From: Micavibrio sp.
GTDB taxonomy: Bacteria > Pseudomonadota > Alphaproteobacteria > Micavibrionales > Micavibrionaceae
Reading direction: 5' to 3'
Assembly (NCBI GenBank): GCA_002695035.1
Contig: NZNU01000053.1
Span: forward strand, 24,340 to 88,339
DNA: 64,000 bases
Shown piece by piece: positions 1-9,684 of the stretch (position 1 is its first letter; each line of letters begins with the position of its first letter). The notes beneath the pieces are model-generated. The model was given only the letters and a program-made list of their open reading frames with translations. It was not told the origin of the DNA and made no database searches. The translations under genes were made by a program, and so were the position numbers.

Positions 1-419
1 TCAACTTCCTCGGCCAGCGCATTGGCATTGGCTTTGACTTTTTCCGTCGTTTTACCAGTATCGGCACTGCTTAAATCTTCTGAAATTGCGTTTTGAACAA
101 CAACCACCTCTAGACGTTTAATATCCGGGCTTCCGGCCATGCACATTTCCAGAATGCGCGGCGCGTAATTTGTTTGAATCCAGTCTTTCATAAAGCGGGT
201 AGGAACAGAGACTTCCATAGTATTGTGGTAAAAAGCCTGCAAGGTCATCGGCTTTAGCCAGCTTCTGTATACGGCCTCGCCAAACTCGTTGCGGAATGAT
301 TTGTAAACTCCATCCCAAATGGACTTTATTTTGTCATTTGGCTCAAAGCCTTCTGGTGTTAAAGCGCTGTCTACCACGGTCAGATATGCTTTCTTGTTCC
401 CGCTTTCGAGTGTTGTCAT
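1..419 (-). CDS. dnaA: Chromosomal replication initiator DnaA, N-terminal part
   Basis: Only the first 139 codons are in the window; the gene runs off the left edge. The visible part is DnaA domain I, which binds DnaB and other partners, plus the start of the flexible domain II. Residues about 31-95 carry the family pattern of a WDGVYKSF stretch, SWLKP, then VPTRFMKDWI. After residue 110 the sequence turns polar and low in complexity, as linker domain II does. The ATG at 419 is preceded by AGGG at 7-base spacing. The AAA+ and DNA-binding domains lie outside, so completeness cannot be judged. The neighbour rpsT is a usual dnaA neighbour in alphaproteobacteria. Confidence 0.93.
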   Translation of the reverse strand, partial: MTTLESGNKKAYLTVVDSALTPEGFEPNDKIKSIWDGVYKSFRNEFGEAVYRSWLKPMTLQAFYHNTMEVSVPTRFMKDWIQTNYAPRILEMCMAGSPDIKRLEVVVVQNAISEDLSSADTGKTTEKVKANANALAEEV

Positions 420-513
420 TGTTTTCCCTACTCCACTATTCTTAACTAATTGTCTTTATTATTCGTAAAAATTTCTACAAATAATTCCCTGGCTCAAGGC
501 ACAAAAATCCTGC

Positions 514-541
514 CGTGCAAAATAGGGTTTGCACGCTTTTT
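514..541 (+). terminator. Hairpin with T-run upstream of dnaA, plus orientation
   Basis: CGTGCAAA (514-521) pairs perfectly with TTTGCACG (528-535) around a 6-base loop and is followed by CTTTTT, the form of a rho-independent terminator reading on the plus strand. No plus-strand gene ends here. It could end an antisense or small RNA, or be a fold of the dnaA leader on the other strand. Confidence 0.5.
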
Positions 542-772
542 ACTCTTAAAAAAAATAAAAATTTAGGCTCAAGATACATAATCTTGTCACTGCCCTGACA
601 AAAAGCATACTCGCTTTTTGATGATCAACACAGTGGGGTCACATTTGAAGTCAATCCGTGTCGCTTCGTGTTGATGACCTAACCCTAGTCAAAAAAAATG
701 CGCATTGCAACAGGACAAATCAAGAACATTTAAAAAAGAAATTATACTACAAGGATTTTTTCGCCCACGGGC

Positions 773-804
773 AAAAACCCCTTATTTTGTTTAAAAACAA
801 GAGG
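773..804 (-). terminator. Probable rpsT terminator
   Basis: Read on the minus strand about 30 bases after the rpsT stop: CCTC, TTGTTT, two bases, AAACAA, a short bulge, GGGG, then five T. The stem is imperfect, so this is a moderate call. Confidence 0.4.
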
Positions 805-832
805 TTACTAATTTAACAAAGTCTAAAATAAA

Positions 833-1096
833 TTATTTGATCGCTTTGATACGCGCAGACAGGCGTGACAATTTGCGAGAGGCTGTTTTCTTGTTAAAAA
901 CGCCTTTAGAGACACCGCGCATCAATTCTGGTTGTGCGGCACGGAGGGCTTCTTCAGCACCTTTTGCATCGGAGTTTGACAGGGCTAGCTCTACTTTTTT
1001 GATGAAAGTACGGATGCGTGATTTACGCGCGTGGTTTACAACTGCACGTGCATCATTTCTGCGAATTCTTTTCCGAGCCGAAGCTGAGTTTGCCAT
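833..1096 (-). CDS. rpsT: 30S ribosomal protein S20
   Basis: Small basic protein of 87 residues, the usual S20 length, that binds 16S rRNA during assembly of the small subunit. The N-terminus [15 protein letters not shown] and the helical, Lys/Arg/Ala-rich body match the family; the C-terminus has the conserved [16 protein letters not shown] segment. An AGGAG Shine-Dalgarno lies just upstream of the ATG. It is transcribed towards dnaA and has its own promoter upstream. Confidence 0.97.
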   Translation of the reverse strand: MANSASARKRIRRNDARAVVNHARKSRIRTFIKKVELALSNSDAKGAEEALRAAQPELMRGVSKGVFNKKTASRKLSRLSARIKAIK

Positions 1097-1167
1097 TTAT
1101 AATCTCCTAAATATCTATGGGGCGGTTTTAAACCTTAATTACTTACACCGCTCCCGAAAGTCCGCTT

Positions 1168-1197
1168 GTTTTACGTGATTGCGCGGCCTCTTGTCAA
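1168..1197 (-). promoter_or_regulatory. Putative sigma-70 promoter of rpsT
   Basis: On the minus strand a perfect TTGACA (1192-1197) is followed after 18 bases by TAAAAC (1168-1173), about 70 bases upstream of the rpsT start. The -35 is consensus and the -10 is weak. Inferred from sequence only. Confidence 0.5.
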
Positions 1198-1233
1198 GAA
1201 ACTTTCCACAAAAAAATAAAATATTTTTCAAAT

Positions 1234-1623
1234 TTACTTAGGTTGCAAATCAAATGTGACGGCAATTCCGCCCTTATCATCCGAAGCCTTGTTATTTAAC
1301 CTTATTGCGAGCACTTCATCCTGCCTTGCAAAAACCATGTTTCCGGTTTCGGTCCAACCCAACTCCGGCAAAACCTCACGGTAGTAACGCGCGATATTTT
1401 GCCCTTGCAAATCAGGACCATAGGCATCAATAACCGCAATCCGCCCCTCGGCCTTATCAAACAAAACCTCAGAGTTGCCAACCTCTTGTAGTCCGGGCAT
1501 TAAAGGCACTGTCGGCAGGGCTGAAATATAGGTCACAGAGGTTTTATCTGCATGCGCGGGCATAGCAGCAAAAAGCAGCGTTACTACAATAACCAGAAAT
1601 TTTGTCACTATTACTTTGGCCAT
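1234..1623 (-). CDS. Secreted protein of unknown function
   Basis: 129 residues. The first about 25 form a signal peptide (basic start, hydrophobic stretch, AHA cleavage-type end), so the mature protein of about 104 residues should be periplasmic. The body has PLMPGLQEV, then GRIAVIDAYG, a YYREVLPELGW segment and a beta-rich C-terminus; I do not recognise a named domain. It starts 4 bases after the mutM stop, with AAAGGA inside the mutM end acting as ribosome binding site, so it is probably co-transcribed and coupled with mutM. No function is claimed. Confidence 0.8.
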   Translation of the reverse strand: MAKVIVTKFLVIVVTLLFAAMPAHADKTSVTYISALPTVPLMPGLQEVGNSEVLFDKAEGRIAVIDAYGPDLQGQNIARYYREVLPELGWTETGNMVFARQDEVLAIRLNNKASDDKGGIAVTFDLQPK

Positions 1624-1627
1624 ATAT

Positions 1628-2470
1628 TTATATCCTTTGTTTTTGCCCGCAAAAAAATGTCGATCTGCCAGCCTGGCGTATCAATTTAACACCACCTGTT
1701 TTTGATACATCACACTCACACATCCCGCAAGCCTGGCCTTTTTTCCCGTAAACATTAAATGCGTGCTGGAAATAGCCCATAGTACCATCAACACCTTTAT
1801 GGTCACGCAGCGATGACCCGCCACTCTTAATCGCACTTTCCAAAACCTGTAATATGGCCTTATATAAAGATGTTGCTTGTTTACGCGTGACTTTACCCGC
1901 CTTTTTCTCCGGGTGGATTCCCGCCAGATAAAGTGCCTCGCACACATAAATATTACCCAATCCCGCAATCAGTGCCTGATTCAACAGGACAGTCTTTACA
2001 GGGCCCTGCCTCTTCGCAAGCGCCTCATAAAGATAATCAGGCGTGAAATCATCAGAAAAAGGATCGGGGCCCATATTAATGAATGCTTTATGCTCATTCA
2101 AACCGTCCCCTTCTGTCAGGTAAACCATGCCGAACCGGCGCGGGTCGTTATAAATAATTTTCTTTCCAGTATTGAGGGTATAGGACAAATGATCATGTAA
2201 CTTTGCACTCCCGCCGGTATCAGAAATACGAAAAGAGCCGCTCATCCCCAAATGATGAATGATTGCCTTGCCGTTTTCGAGGATGAAAACCAGATATTTG
2301 CCGCGCCGTGATAGATTTACAATCCTTTGCCCCTTTACATGCGATATGAAATCCGGAGGTGGCGCAGCACGAAGTTTCTGGTTGCCCACCATTACAGCCT
2401 CAATAACCGATCCGGACATAGCAGGAGATAAACCATTTAAAACTGTTTGGACTTCGGGCAATTCAGGCAT
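1628..2470 (-). CDS. mutM: Formamidopyrimidine-DNA glycosylase (Fpg)
   Basis: Base-excision glycosylase/AP lyase that removes 8-oxoguanine and formamidopyrimidines. The N-terminus MPELPEV supplies the catalytic Pro (after Met removal) and Glu; the conserved Lys is K58 in RRGKYLVF, and the helix-two-turn-helix segment has GLGNIYVCEAL. The C-terminal zinc finger is unusual: C248-x2-C251 is present with an extra C253, the loop to C274 is 22 residues rather than the usual 16, and the fourth ligand is Lys (C274-G-Q-K277). The Arg of GRSTFFC that contacts DNA is retained. It follows the 2484-3086 gene by 13 bases. The enzyme is clear; its zinc binding is in doubt. Confidence 0.95.
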   Translation of the reverse strand: MPELPEVQTVLNGLSPAMSGSVIEAVMVGNQKLRAAPPPDFISHVKGQRIVNLSRRGKYLVFILENGKAIIHHLGMSGSFRISDTGGSAKLHDHLSYTLNTGKKIIYNDPRRFGMVYLTEGDGLNEHKAFINMGPDPFSDDFTPDYLYEALAKRQGPVKTVLLNQALIAGLGNIYVCEALYLAGIHPEKKAGKVTRKQATSLYKAILQVLESAIKSGGSSLRDHKGVDGTMGYFQHAFNVYGKKGQACGMCECDVSKTGGVKLIRQAGRSTFFCGQKQRI

Positions 2471-2483
2471 TTAACTAACGACC

Positions 2484-3086
2484 TCAGGGGGCGCCCAGAA
2501 AATCAAAGGACAAAACCTGACTTTCCCCGGACATTTCAGACAAAAGCCTCGAAAAGTTCGGTGGCAGGCTGGGGTTGTTTTCAAGGGACAAGTTAAGGGT
2601 TTTACCCTGTACACGCCATGGCAGGGACGCAGTACTGACATCCAAATGACGGAATTTAGTAAAGCGGTTATCGAGATTACGCTTGAAAGGTAGCGTCCTG
2701 TCTTCCTTGAACATGATGCGCTCTGCCGTTATCAGATACCTGCCCTGCGCCAGAAGAACATAATCCGGCGCCCTGTTATCATTGACCCGCCACCTGAAAT
2801 AACCATTCGCATATAGCTGTAACAGCATTTCAGTATCGCCCTGCTTGGCCCGCCAGGCACCTGTGACTTTTTGGTAGCCAGCCTTTAGATTTTCCTCGGG
2901 TATCTGAGACTTCACAGTCTCAAATTGATCAGGAGCCGTGCTTTCACGGCTAAGTTCAGCCCTGTTTTCGGCAAAACTATACAATAGGCTTACAATCAGG
3001 CCGGACATAACAGCAATAATCATAATGGCCCAAAATCTTTTCGGGACAGCAGAAAGCCTGATCTTGAAGGGATTATGCGTATTCAT
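2484..3086 (-). CDS. Single-pass membrane protein, unknown function
   Basis: 200 residues with a basic N-terminus, one hydrophobic segment at about 18-37 and a soluble part of about 160 residues that should face the periplasm. The soluble part is probably beta-rich (for example LQLYANGYFRWRVND and QGRYLITAERIMF). No named family recognised. It lies 13 bases upstream of mutM in the same direction, so the two may share a transcript. No clear ribosome binding site precedes the chosen ATG; I see no better start. Confidence 0.7.
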   Translation of the reverse strand: MNTHNPFKIRLSAVPKRFWAIMIIAVMSGLIVSLLYSFAENRAELSRESTAPDQFETVKSQIPEENLKAGYQKVTGAWRAKQGDTEMLLQLYANGYFRWRVNDNRAPDYVLLAQGRYLITAERIMFKEDRTLPFKRNLDNRFTKFRHLDVSTASLPWRVQGKTLNLSLENNPSLPPNFSRLLSEMSGESQVLSFDFLGAP

Positions 3087-3135
3087 TTACGCATATTTTA
3101 TCACGCACTGGAAAATATAGCGATACCCGCCACAA

Positions 3136-3170
3136 AGAAAAAACCACCGCAGCAAAAGCACACGGTGGCT
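3136..3170 (-). terminator. Second terminator downstream of groEL
   Basis: On the minus strand CCACCG (3163-3168) and CGGTGG (3144-3149) enclose a 13-base loop and are followed by TTTTTTC. With the stronger hairpin at 3286-3313 it forms a tandem terminator behind groESL. Confidence 0.6.
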
Positions 3171-3285
3171 TGAAAGTTTTTTATGTGGGTGATCCTGTTT
3201 TTACAGAATCAATAAATTAAATATAAAGATTTCTTATTTTATGTCAATTGATATTCCAAGAGATCTGCGACTTATTCACAAAAAT

Positions 3286-3313
3286 AAAAAAGGCCGGAAA
3301 AATCCGGCCTTTT
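3286..3313 (-). terminator. groESL rho-independent terminator
   Basis: An 11-base perfect stem AAAAGGCCGGA/TCCGGCCTTTT with an AAAA loop lies about 45 bases after the groEL stop. The minus strand reads into a T6 tract. It could also work for the plus strand. Confidence 0.9.
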
Positions 3314-3359
3314 AAATTCTCACAAGAGCTGGGTGCTCTTGGGGAAAAGGGTGATGATA

Positions 3360-5063
<1,704 letters not shown>

Positions 5064-5070
5064 TTAAACC

Positions 5071-5361
5071 TTAAGCAGCAACAACACCCATAATGTCGGA
5101 TTCTTTCATGACAAGAAGCTCTTCACCGTCAAGTGTGACTTCTGTACCTGACCATTTTGTAAACAAAATGCGGTCGCCTTGCTTGACATCCAAAGGACGA
5201 ACTTCGCCATTGTCATTGATATGGCCGTTACCAACTGCCAATACTTCACCCTGCTGAGGCTTTTCTTTGGCACTGTCAGGGATAATGATTCCCCCGGCTG
5301 TTTTTTCATCCAGTTCAATGCGGCGGATGAGAACCCGATCGTGTAAAGGACGGAATTTCAT
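5071..5361 (-). CDS. groES: 10 kDa co-chaperonin GroES
   Basis: 96 residues, the normal length of this heptameric lid of GroEL. It begins [14 protein letters not shown]; the mobile loop is the [17 protein letters not shown] region, and the C-terminal half has [26 protein letters not shown] lies about 9 bases upstream of the ATG. First gene of the groESL operon, expected to be repressed by HrcA at the CIRCE element about 120 bases upstream. Confidence 0.99.
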   Translation of the reverse strand: MKFRPLHDRVLIRRIELDEKTAGGIIIPDSAKEKPQQGEVLAVGNGHINDNGEVRPLDVKQGDRILFTKWSGTEVTLDGEELLVMKESDIMGVVAA

Positions 5362-5477
5362 AGTTCACTTACTCCTGTATAGGTTTATGGTTAAAATTAG
5401 CAGGTCTTTCAAAAGCCTTTAATTACTTGGCTTTCAGGCCTTTCAAAAGACCCCTGACCATTCGGATGCAAAAAGCA

Positions 5478-5504
5478 TTAGCACTCGTTACATCCGAGTG
5501 CTAA
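5478..5504 (-). promoter_or_regulatory. CIRCE operator (HrcA binding site)
   Basis: A perfect copy of the consensus: TTAGCACTC (5478-5486), 9-base spacer, GAGTGCTAA (5496-5504). CIRCE is the known operator of the heat-shock repressor HrcA, usually next to groESL. It sits immediately downstream of the -10 box at 5507-5512, over the expected transcription start. hrcA itself is not in the window. Confidence 0.97.
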
Positions 5505-5506
5505 TG

Positions 5507-5535
5507 GATATAGCAAACTCACATTAAATTTCAAG
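5507..5535 (-). promoter_or_regulatory. groESL promoter, sigma-70/RpoH-type overlap
   Basis: Minus strand: TTGAAA (5529-5534), 16 bases, TATATC (5507-5512), matching a housekeeping promoter. Read as CTTGAAA with a CTATAT-type -10 it also resembles an RpoH promoter, so both sigma factors could act here. Directly followed by CIRCE. Confidence 0.65.
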
Positions 5536-5543
5536 GGATTTCT

Positions 5544-6800
5544 TTAGATATCGAACCCGGGACCGATGCTTCTTTGCTCTGTCGGCTCCACCTCTGGATA
5601 AACAAAACCGTAAGTCTCAAGCACAGTGCGCGCTGAATTCTGCTGTGGTCTTGGCGTTGCAAGACGATCCTCTTCCGCGGCGATGTCCGGCAGATAGTCT
5701 GTCGTAACGAGGGGTTTTATACCCAGCGCGTCATATTTGCGTATGTTGTCTAAACGCTGCCCGGTCACATCCTCCGCATTGGCACGGAATGGAAATAGCC
5801 CAAGGATCTTGTCCTGATTGTTTACAAAGCGGATAGCAGAATCCATTGTACCATAACCTTCGGCATTGGAAATGAAAGCCGAACACTCGTCGAACCCTCC
5901 CATATGCATCGCTGCAGCAGTACTGTTATAGGAAAGTCCTTTTTCAAACCGTTCGTAAATTAATTCAGGGCGCGACTTGGCACTGTCTTGGAAATTTGCA
6001 TCTGCGTTGGCGTCCCTGAAGGCTTCCATAAATGTCTGGGCATTATTTTGCTCCAATTCCTGTTCATGGCAGTTTCGAGGGCCGCCATCCATCAACAACA
6101 GACTGGTATTAACAGGCAACATTTCACCAAGCGCCTTCCCATCGCGTGCCGCTTCGTCATTATAATAAGGGAAGCGTTGCTTTACCCCAGCAGATGTTTC
6201 CACATCAAAACCAGCATTCAGAACAGCCAGCGCAAAAGGTTTTTTCAAACCTGTCATGCGCTTTAAGGCATCCGCATTAGAACTGGTCTCCAGCATGGTT
6301 TTATAGTCCTGCTCAATGCGCGCTTGCGTCATTGTATGAGGTACGGTGTCTATTTTAACATGATGTAAGTTCTGCTCCCCTCTTATTTCAGAAGGAGTAA
6401 AAGCCGTCATACCCCTGCCCTTTAATAAGGTTTTGTCTTGAGGATGAAGCATGTGTGACACAAAAGCAAAATCGGCAGGCGGAATTCCCGGAAAAGAGTC
6501 ATATAGCGCACATAAAGGCTCTAGTGTTTCTTCACCACAGCCAATAATAAGTGTTTGTCGATCGGGATTCTGAAGAAGCTCGCGCCTGATACTATCTTCT
6601 GAATAAGCAGGTAGCTCAGCATATCCGGCATTATCAATGGGGAGTTTTTTTAAGGCTGGTTCGTGCGGATGCTTTATACCACCAAGCTTACACGCCACTG
6701 CCTGAATATTTTCCGACATCGCTTCATAGCCAAACGCCAACGCATAATCACGGAATCCTGCATTCATATGTTCATCCGAGCCAATAACTATAATCTTCAT
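5544..6800 (-). CDS. Uncharacterised protein, weakly ELM1-like
   Basis: 418 residues from the ATG at 6800; an in-frame ATG 30 codons earlier would reach into the rpsA terminator and is less likely. The chosen start has AGGG about 8 bases upstream. No signal peptide or membrane segment is evident. It looks like a two-lobed alpha/beta protein: MKIIVIGSDEH at the start, a TLIIGCGEE strand at about 83, LLLMDGGPRN in the middle, and FISNAEGYGTMDSA followed by FPFRANAEDVTGQRLDNI near the end. That order faintly recalls the ELM1 / GT-B-like nucleotide-sugar fold, but no diagnostic motif convinces me. Function unknown. Confidence 0.7.
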   Translation of the reverse strand: MKIIVIGSDEHMNAGFRDYALAFGYEAMSENIQAVACKLGGIKHPHEPALKKLPIDNAGYAELPAYSEDSIRRELLQNPDRQTLIIGCGEETLEPLCALYDSFPGIPPADFAFVSHMLHPQDKTLLKGRGMTAFTPSEIRGEQNLHHVKIDTVPHTMTQARIEQDYKTMLETSSNADALKRMTGLKKPFALAVLNAGFDVETSAGVKQRFPYYNDEAARDGKALGEMLPVNTSLLLMDGGPRNCHEQELEQNNAQTFMEAFRDANADANFQDSAKSRPELIYERFEKGLSYNSTAAAMHMGGFDECSAFISNAEGYGTMDSAIRFVNNQDKILGLFPFRANAEDVTGQRLDNIRKYDALGIKPLVTTDYLPDIAAEEDRLATPRPQQNSARTVLETYGFVYPEVEPTEQRSIGPGFDI

Positions 6801-6891
6801 TTTCAACCCTAACCGCTTCAATAAAATTGATATATGTAAACTGGCGGGGACTATAACAGTACTCGCCATGTTTATGCAACTTTTTTTCAAT

Positions 6892-6918
6892 AAAAAAGCC
6901 GGGCGAACCCGGCTTTTT
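6892..6918 (-). terminator. rpsA terminator
   Basis: Perfect stem AAAAAGCCGGG/CCCGGCTTTTT with a CGAA tetraloop, T6 on the minus strand, about 20 bases after the rpsA stop. Confidence 0.9.
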
Positions 6919-6938
6919 CAAATATCTGTAATGGACGA

Positions 6939-8696
6939 TTATTTATCGTCTTTTTTCGTCGCTTTTTTAGTCTTTTCATCAGATTTGGCATCTGATGATT
7001 TTTCCTGCAAAGCCGCACCAAGGATGTCACCAAGAGATGCACCACTTTCGGTCGAACCGAACTCTTCCAGTGCCTGCTTGTCTTCATCAATTTCGCGGGC
7101 CTTGATAGACAAGCCAAGCTTACGGCTTTTCTTGTCTACGGAAATGACCTTTGCATCAACCTTTTCACCAACGGCGAAGCGGTCTGTGCGCTGTTCTGAA
7201 CGTTCACGGGACAGATCGGCTTTCTTAATTGTACCTGTTACCTGGTCATTGACCTGAACATGTACAAGAGTGGCCTTAATGTCTGTGATTGTACCTGTAA
7301 CAACAACGCCTTTTGCTATACCGGACAAGGCTCCTTCATTAGGATCTTTTTCCAGCTGCTTGATGCCAAGGGCAACGCGTTCCTTCTCAGGATCGATATC
7401 CATGATCTTGACCTTAACAGTGTCGCCTTGAGAGTAATCCTTCAAAGCATCTTCTGTCTGGTCTTCCCAGGAAATGTCGGACAGGTGAACCATACCGTCA
7501 ATTCCTTCGCCAAGGCCGACAAACATACCGAATTCGGTAATGTTATTGATCGGGCCTTCAACAGTGTCGCCGACTTTGAATTTGTCAGAGAAGCTGTCCC
7601 AAGGATTTTCCTGTGTTTGCTTGATACCAAGTGAGATACGACGCTTGTCAGTGTCAATCTCAAGAACCATCACGTCAATTTCATCGCCAACTGAGACGAT
7701 TTTGTTCGGGTGAATGTTTTTCTTGGTCCAAGACATTTCTGTTACGTGTACAAGGCCTTCGATTCCAGGCTCAAGCTCAACGAATGCACCGTAATCGGTA
7801 ACATTTGTGATTTTACCTTTGAATACAGCGCCTTCTTTGTACTTGGCTTCGAAACCTTCCCAAGGATCGTGCTCAAGCTGCTTCATACCCAACGAGATAC
7901 GGCCTGTATCTTCGTTGAAGCGAATAACCTGCACTTCGATAGCCTGACCAACGGACAAGACTTCCTCAGGGTGGTTGATGCGTTTCCATGAGATGTCGGT
8001 TACGTGTAGAAGACCGTCAACGCCACCAAGATCAACGAATGCACCGTAATCTGTGATGTTTTTAACAACGCCTTCAAGAACTGAGCCTTCTGAAATATTT
8101 TCAAGAAGCTCGTTACGTACTTCCTCACGTGATTCTTCAAGAATGGCACGACGTGAAACAACAATGTTGCCACGCGCGCGGTCCATTTTCAAAATCTGGA
8201 AAGGCTGTGGCGTGTCCATCAATGGGGAAACATCTTTAATCGGGCGCACATCTACTTGTGAACCAGGCAAGAACGCAACCGCGCCGCCAAGATCCACTGT
8301 AAATCCACCTTTAACACGGTTAAAGATAACACCAGTGACTTTTTCACCTTTTTCGTGGTTCTTCTCAAGATCCGCCCAGACCTCCTCGCGACGTGCTTTC
8401 TCACGGGACAATACGGTCAGACCGTCACGCCCCTCTACACGCTCAACAAAGACTTCCACAACATTGCCAATGGCAACGTCAGGGGCTTGTCCCGGCATCG
8501 AAAATTCACGCAAAGATACGCGCCCTTCCGATTTCAGTCCCACATCTATTATTGCAAATTCGTCATCGATATCGACAACAGTACCGTTTACAACGGATTT
8601 TTCGATCGTTTGATCCTTCCCAAAGTTTTCTTCAAGAAGTGCCGCAAATTCTGAATCGTCATTACGGTCTTGTAAGTTTGAAGCTATACTAGCCAT
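6939..8696 (-). CDS. rpsA: 30S ribosomal protein S1
   Basis: 585 residues with six consecutive S1/OB repeats (roughly residues 35-100, 118-185, 205-273, 290-360, 377-447 and 465-530), which unwind and bind mRNA on the 30S subunit. Repeats 3-5 show the typical GxVxxITDYGAFVDL and GLLHVTDISW motifs. The C-terminal about 45 residues are charged (KSDEKTKKATKKDDK). Last gene of the aroA-cmk-rpsA series, a conserved order in alphaproteobacteria. It has its own terminator; the 177-base gap to cmk could hold a separate promoter. Confidence 0.98.
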   Translation of the reverse strand: MASIASNLQDRNDDSEFAALLEENFGKDQTIEKSVVNGTVVDIDDEFAIIDVGLKSEGRVSLREFSMPGQAPDVAIGNVVEVFVERVEGRDGLTVLSREKARREEVWADLEKNHEKGEKVTGVIFNRVKGGFTVDLGGAVAFLPGSQVDVRPIKDVSPLMDTPQPFQILKMDRARGNIVVSRRAILEESREEVRNELLENISEGSVLEGVVKNITDYGAFVDLGGVDGLLHVTDISWKRINHPEEVLSVGQAIEVQVIRFNEDTGRISLGMKQLEHDPWEGFEAKYKEGAVFKGKITNVTDYGAFVELEPGIEGLVHVTEMSWTKKNIHPNKIVSVGDEIDVMVLEIDTDKRRISLGIKQTQENPWDSFSDKFKVGDTVEGPINNITEFGMFVGLGEGIDGMVHLSDISWEDQTEDALKDYSQGDTVKVKIMDIDPEKERVALGIKQLEKDPNEGALSGIAKGVVVTGTITDIKATLVHVQVNDQVTGTIKKADLSRERSEQRTDRFAVGEKVDAKVISVDKKSRKLGLSIKAREIDEDKQALEEFGSTESGASLGDILGAALQEKSSDAKSDEKTKKATKKDDK

Positions 8697-8873
8697 TTTA
8701 GTTAGTTTCCTTTCGGTATTAAATACGGGATAAGCCTGCCACGTGTTCCGGGAAAATTTTATTCAAACGCATAAAAAACGCCCGCGCGCAGGAACAGACC
8801 CGCTTTAGACTTGCGGTTTTTTCATGTATCCACACAAAAATCAAGGGAAAAAGAGATTTTTGAGCTCAAAGGC

Positions 8874-9629
8874 TTAATACTGATGCATTTTCATCGCGGC
8901 TTGCGCACCGATGAGATAGCCACGGACAATGTCCAGTGCGCGCGCAAGGACTTCATTGGCATTTAATGAGCTACTGTCAATTGTAAAGGCATCATCTGCC
9001 ACTTCCAGAGGTGCCGTATCGCGGTTGCTGTCGCGCCCGTCACGGATTTGCAATTCTTTGAGCACATTTTCATGCGTTGCTTCCAGCCCTTTGGAAATGA
9101 GCTGCTCTACACGGCGTGCGGCGCGAATTTCGGCATCCGCATCAATATACATCTTTATATGCGCATCAGGACAAATGACTGTCCCAACATCGCGTCCGTC
9201 CATGACTACACCCAGATAATTTTCACCATCCTTATTTTTGCCCGGCTTTTTCGCGAAGTTCTTCTGGATATCCAGCAAGATATTACGCACTTCTGCCACG
9301 CTGGCCACTTGAGATGCGGCTTGTGATACCTTTTCCAAGCGGAGTGAAGGGTCTTCCTGAAGTGAAAGGGAGTAATTTTCGGCAAGAATTTTAGCAGCCT
9401 TGGCGGCGTCATCGGCATTTTCCGGATCAAGTCCGTTATCAAGAGCCGTTTTGGCAACACCGCGGTAAAGCACGCCTGTATCCATATAAGCAAAACCAAG
9501 GCGCTTGGCGAGGCGCTGTGCAAGCGTACCCTTACCGCTGGCGGTAGGTCCGTCAATGGCAATGACCATCGGACCTTTAAGCAGGTTTTTTAAATCATCA
9601 CCGGAAAGTAGGTCTATTGCTCTAAACAT
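8874..9629 (-). CDS. cmk: Cytidylate kinase
   Basis: Phosphorylates CMP and dCMP with ATP, feeding CTP and dCTP pools. The P-loop GPTASGKGTLAQRLAKR starts near residue 27, with the downstream MDGRDVGTVICPDA and IRDGRDSNRDTAPL motifs of the family. I chose the ATG at 9629 (251 residues) because AAGGA lies 7 bases upstream; an earlier ATG at 9665 has no such signal, and the ATG at 9569 would match the shorter E. coli-type start. The extra about 20 N-terminal residues are therefore real or a mis-start. It follows aroA by 55 bases. Confidence 0.95.
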   Translation of the reverse strand: MFRAIDLLSGDDLKNLLKGPMVIAIDGPTASGKGTLAQRLAKRLGFAYMDTGVLYRGVAKTALDNGLDPENADDAAKAAKILAENYSLSLQEDPSLRLEKVSQAASQVASVAEVRNILLDIQKNFAKKPGKNKDGENYLGVVMDGRDVGTVICPDAHIKMYIDADAEIRAARRVEQLISKGLEATHENVLKELQIRDGRDSNRDTAPLEVADDAFTIDSSSLNANEVLARALDIVRGYLIGAQAAMKMHQY

Positions 9630-9684
9630 GTAGCTATCCTTAAAGCGAAATGTCCGACGTTTCAAGCCTTGTGAAGGCAGAAAA

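Larger units (their letters stand above)
420..832. other. AT-rich structured spacer between rpsT and dnaA
   Basis: This 413-base gap holds no gene I can support. It contains A/T-rich runs (about 541-565), a perfect AAAAAGC/GCTTTTT hairpin (600-619), an 8-base inverted repeat ATCAACAC/GTGTTGAT (624-631 and 668-675), a GGTCA/TGACC pair (637-641 and 675-679), and an imperfect direct repeat beginning GGCTCAAG (491-509 and 566-584). I found no TTATNCACA DnaA box on either strand, so the position next to dnaA alone is not enough to call it an origin. It must contain the dnaA promoter and leader. Confidence 0.5.

Noticed and set aside
837..1178. Plus-strand open frame opposite rpsT
   Set aside because: Antisense shadow of a clear ribosomal protein gene, with no ribosome binding site or family.
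3272..3280. TTATTCACA, matching the DnaA-box pattern TTATNCACA
   Set aside because: A single copy in a terminator region, 3 kb from dnaA; expected by chance.
6801..6890. N-terminal extension of the unknown protein next to rpsA
   Set aside because: It would reach the rpsA terminator, and the ATG at 6800 has a better ribosome binding site and start sequence.
8770..8840. GC-rich stretch with T-runs on both strands between cmk and rpsA, taken first for a cmk terminator
   Set aside because: No clean stem precedes the T-run on the minus strand; the CCGC/GCGG stem with T6 points the wrong way for cmk.
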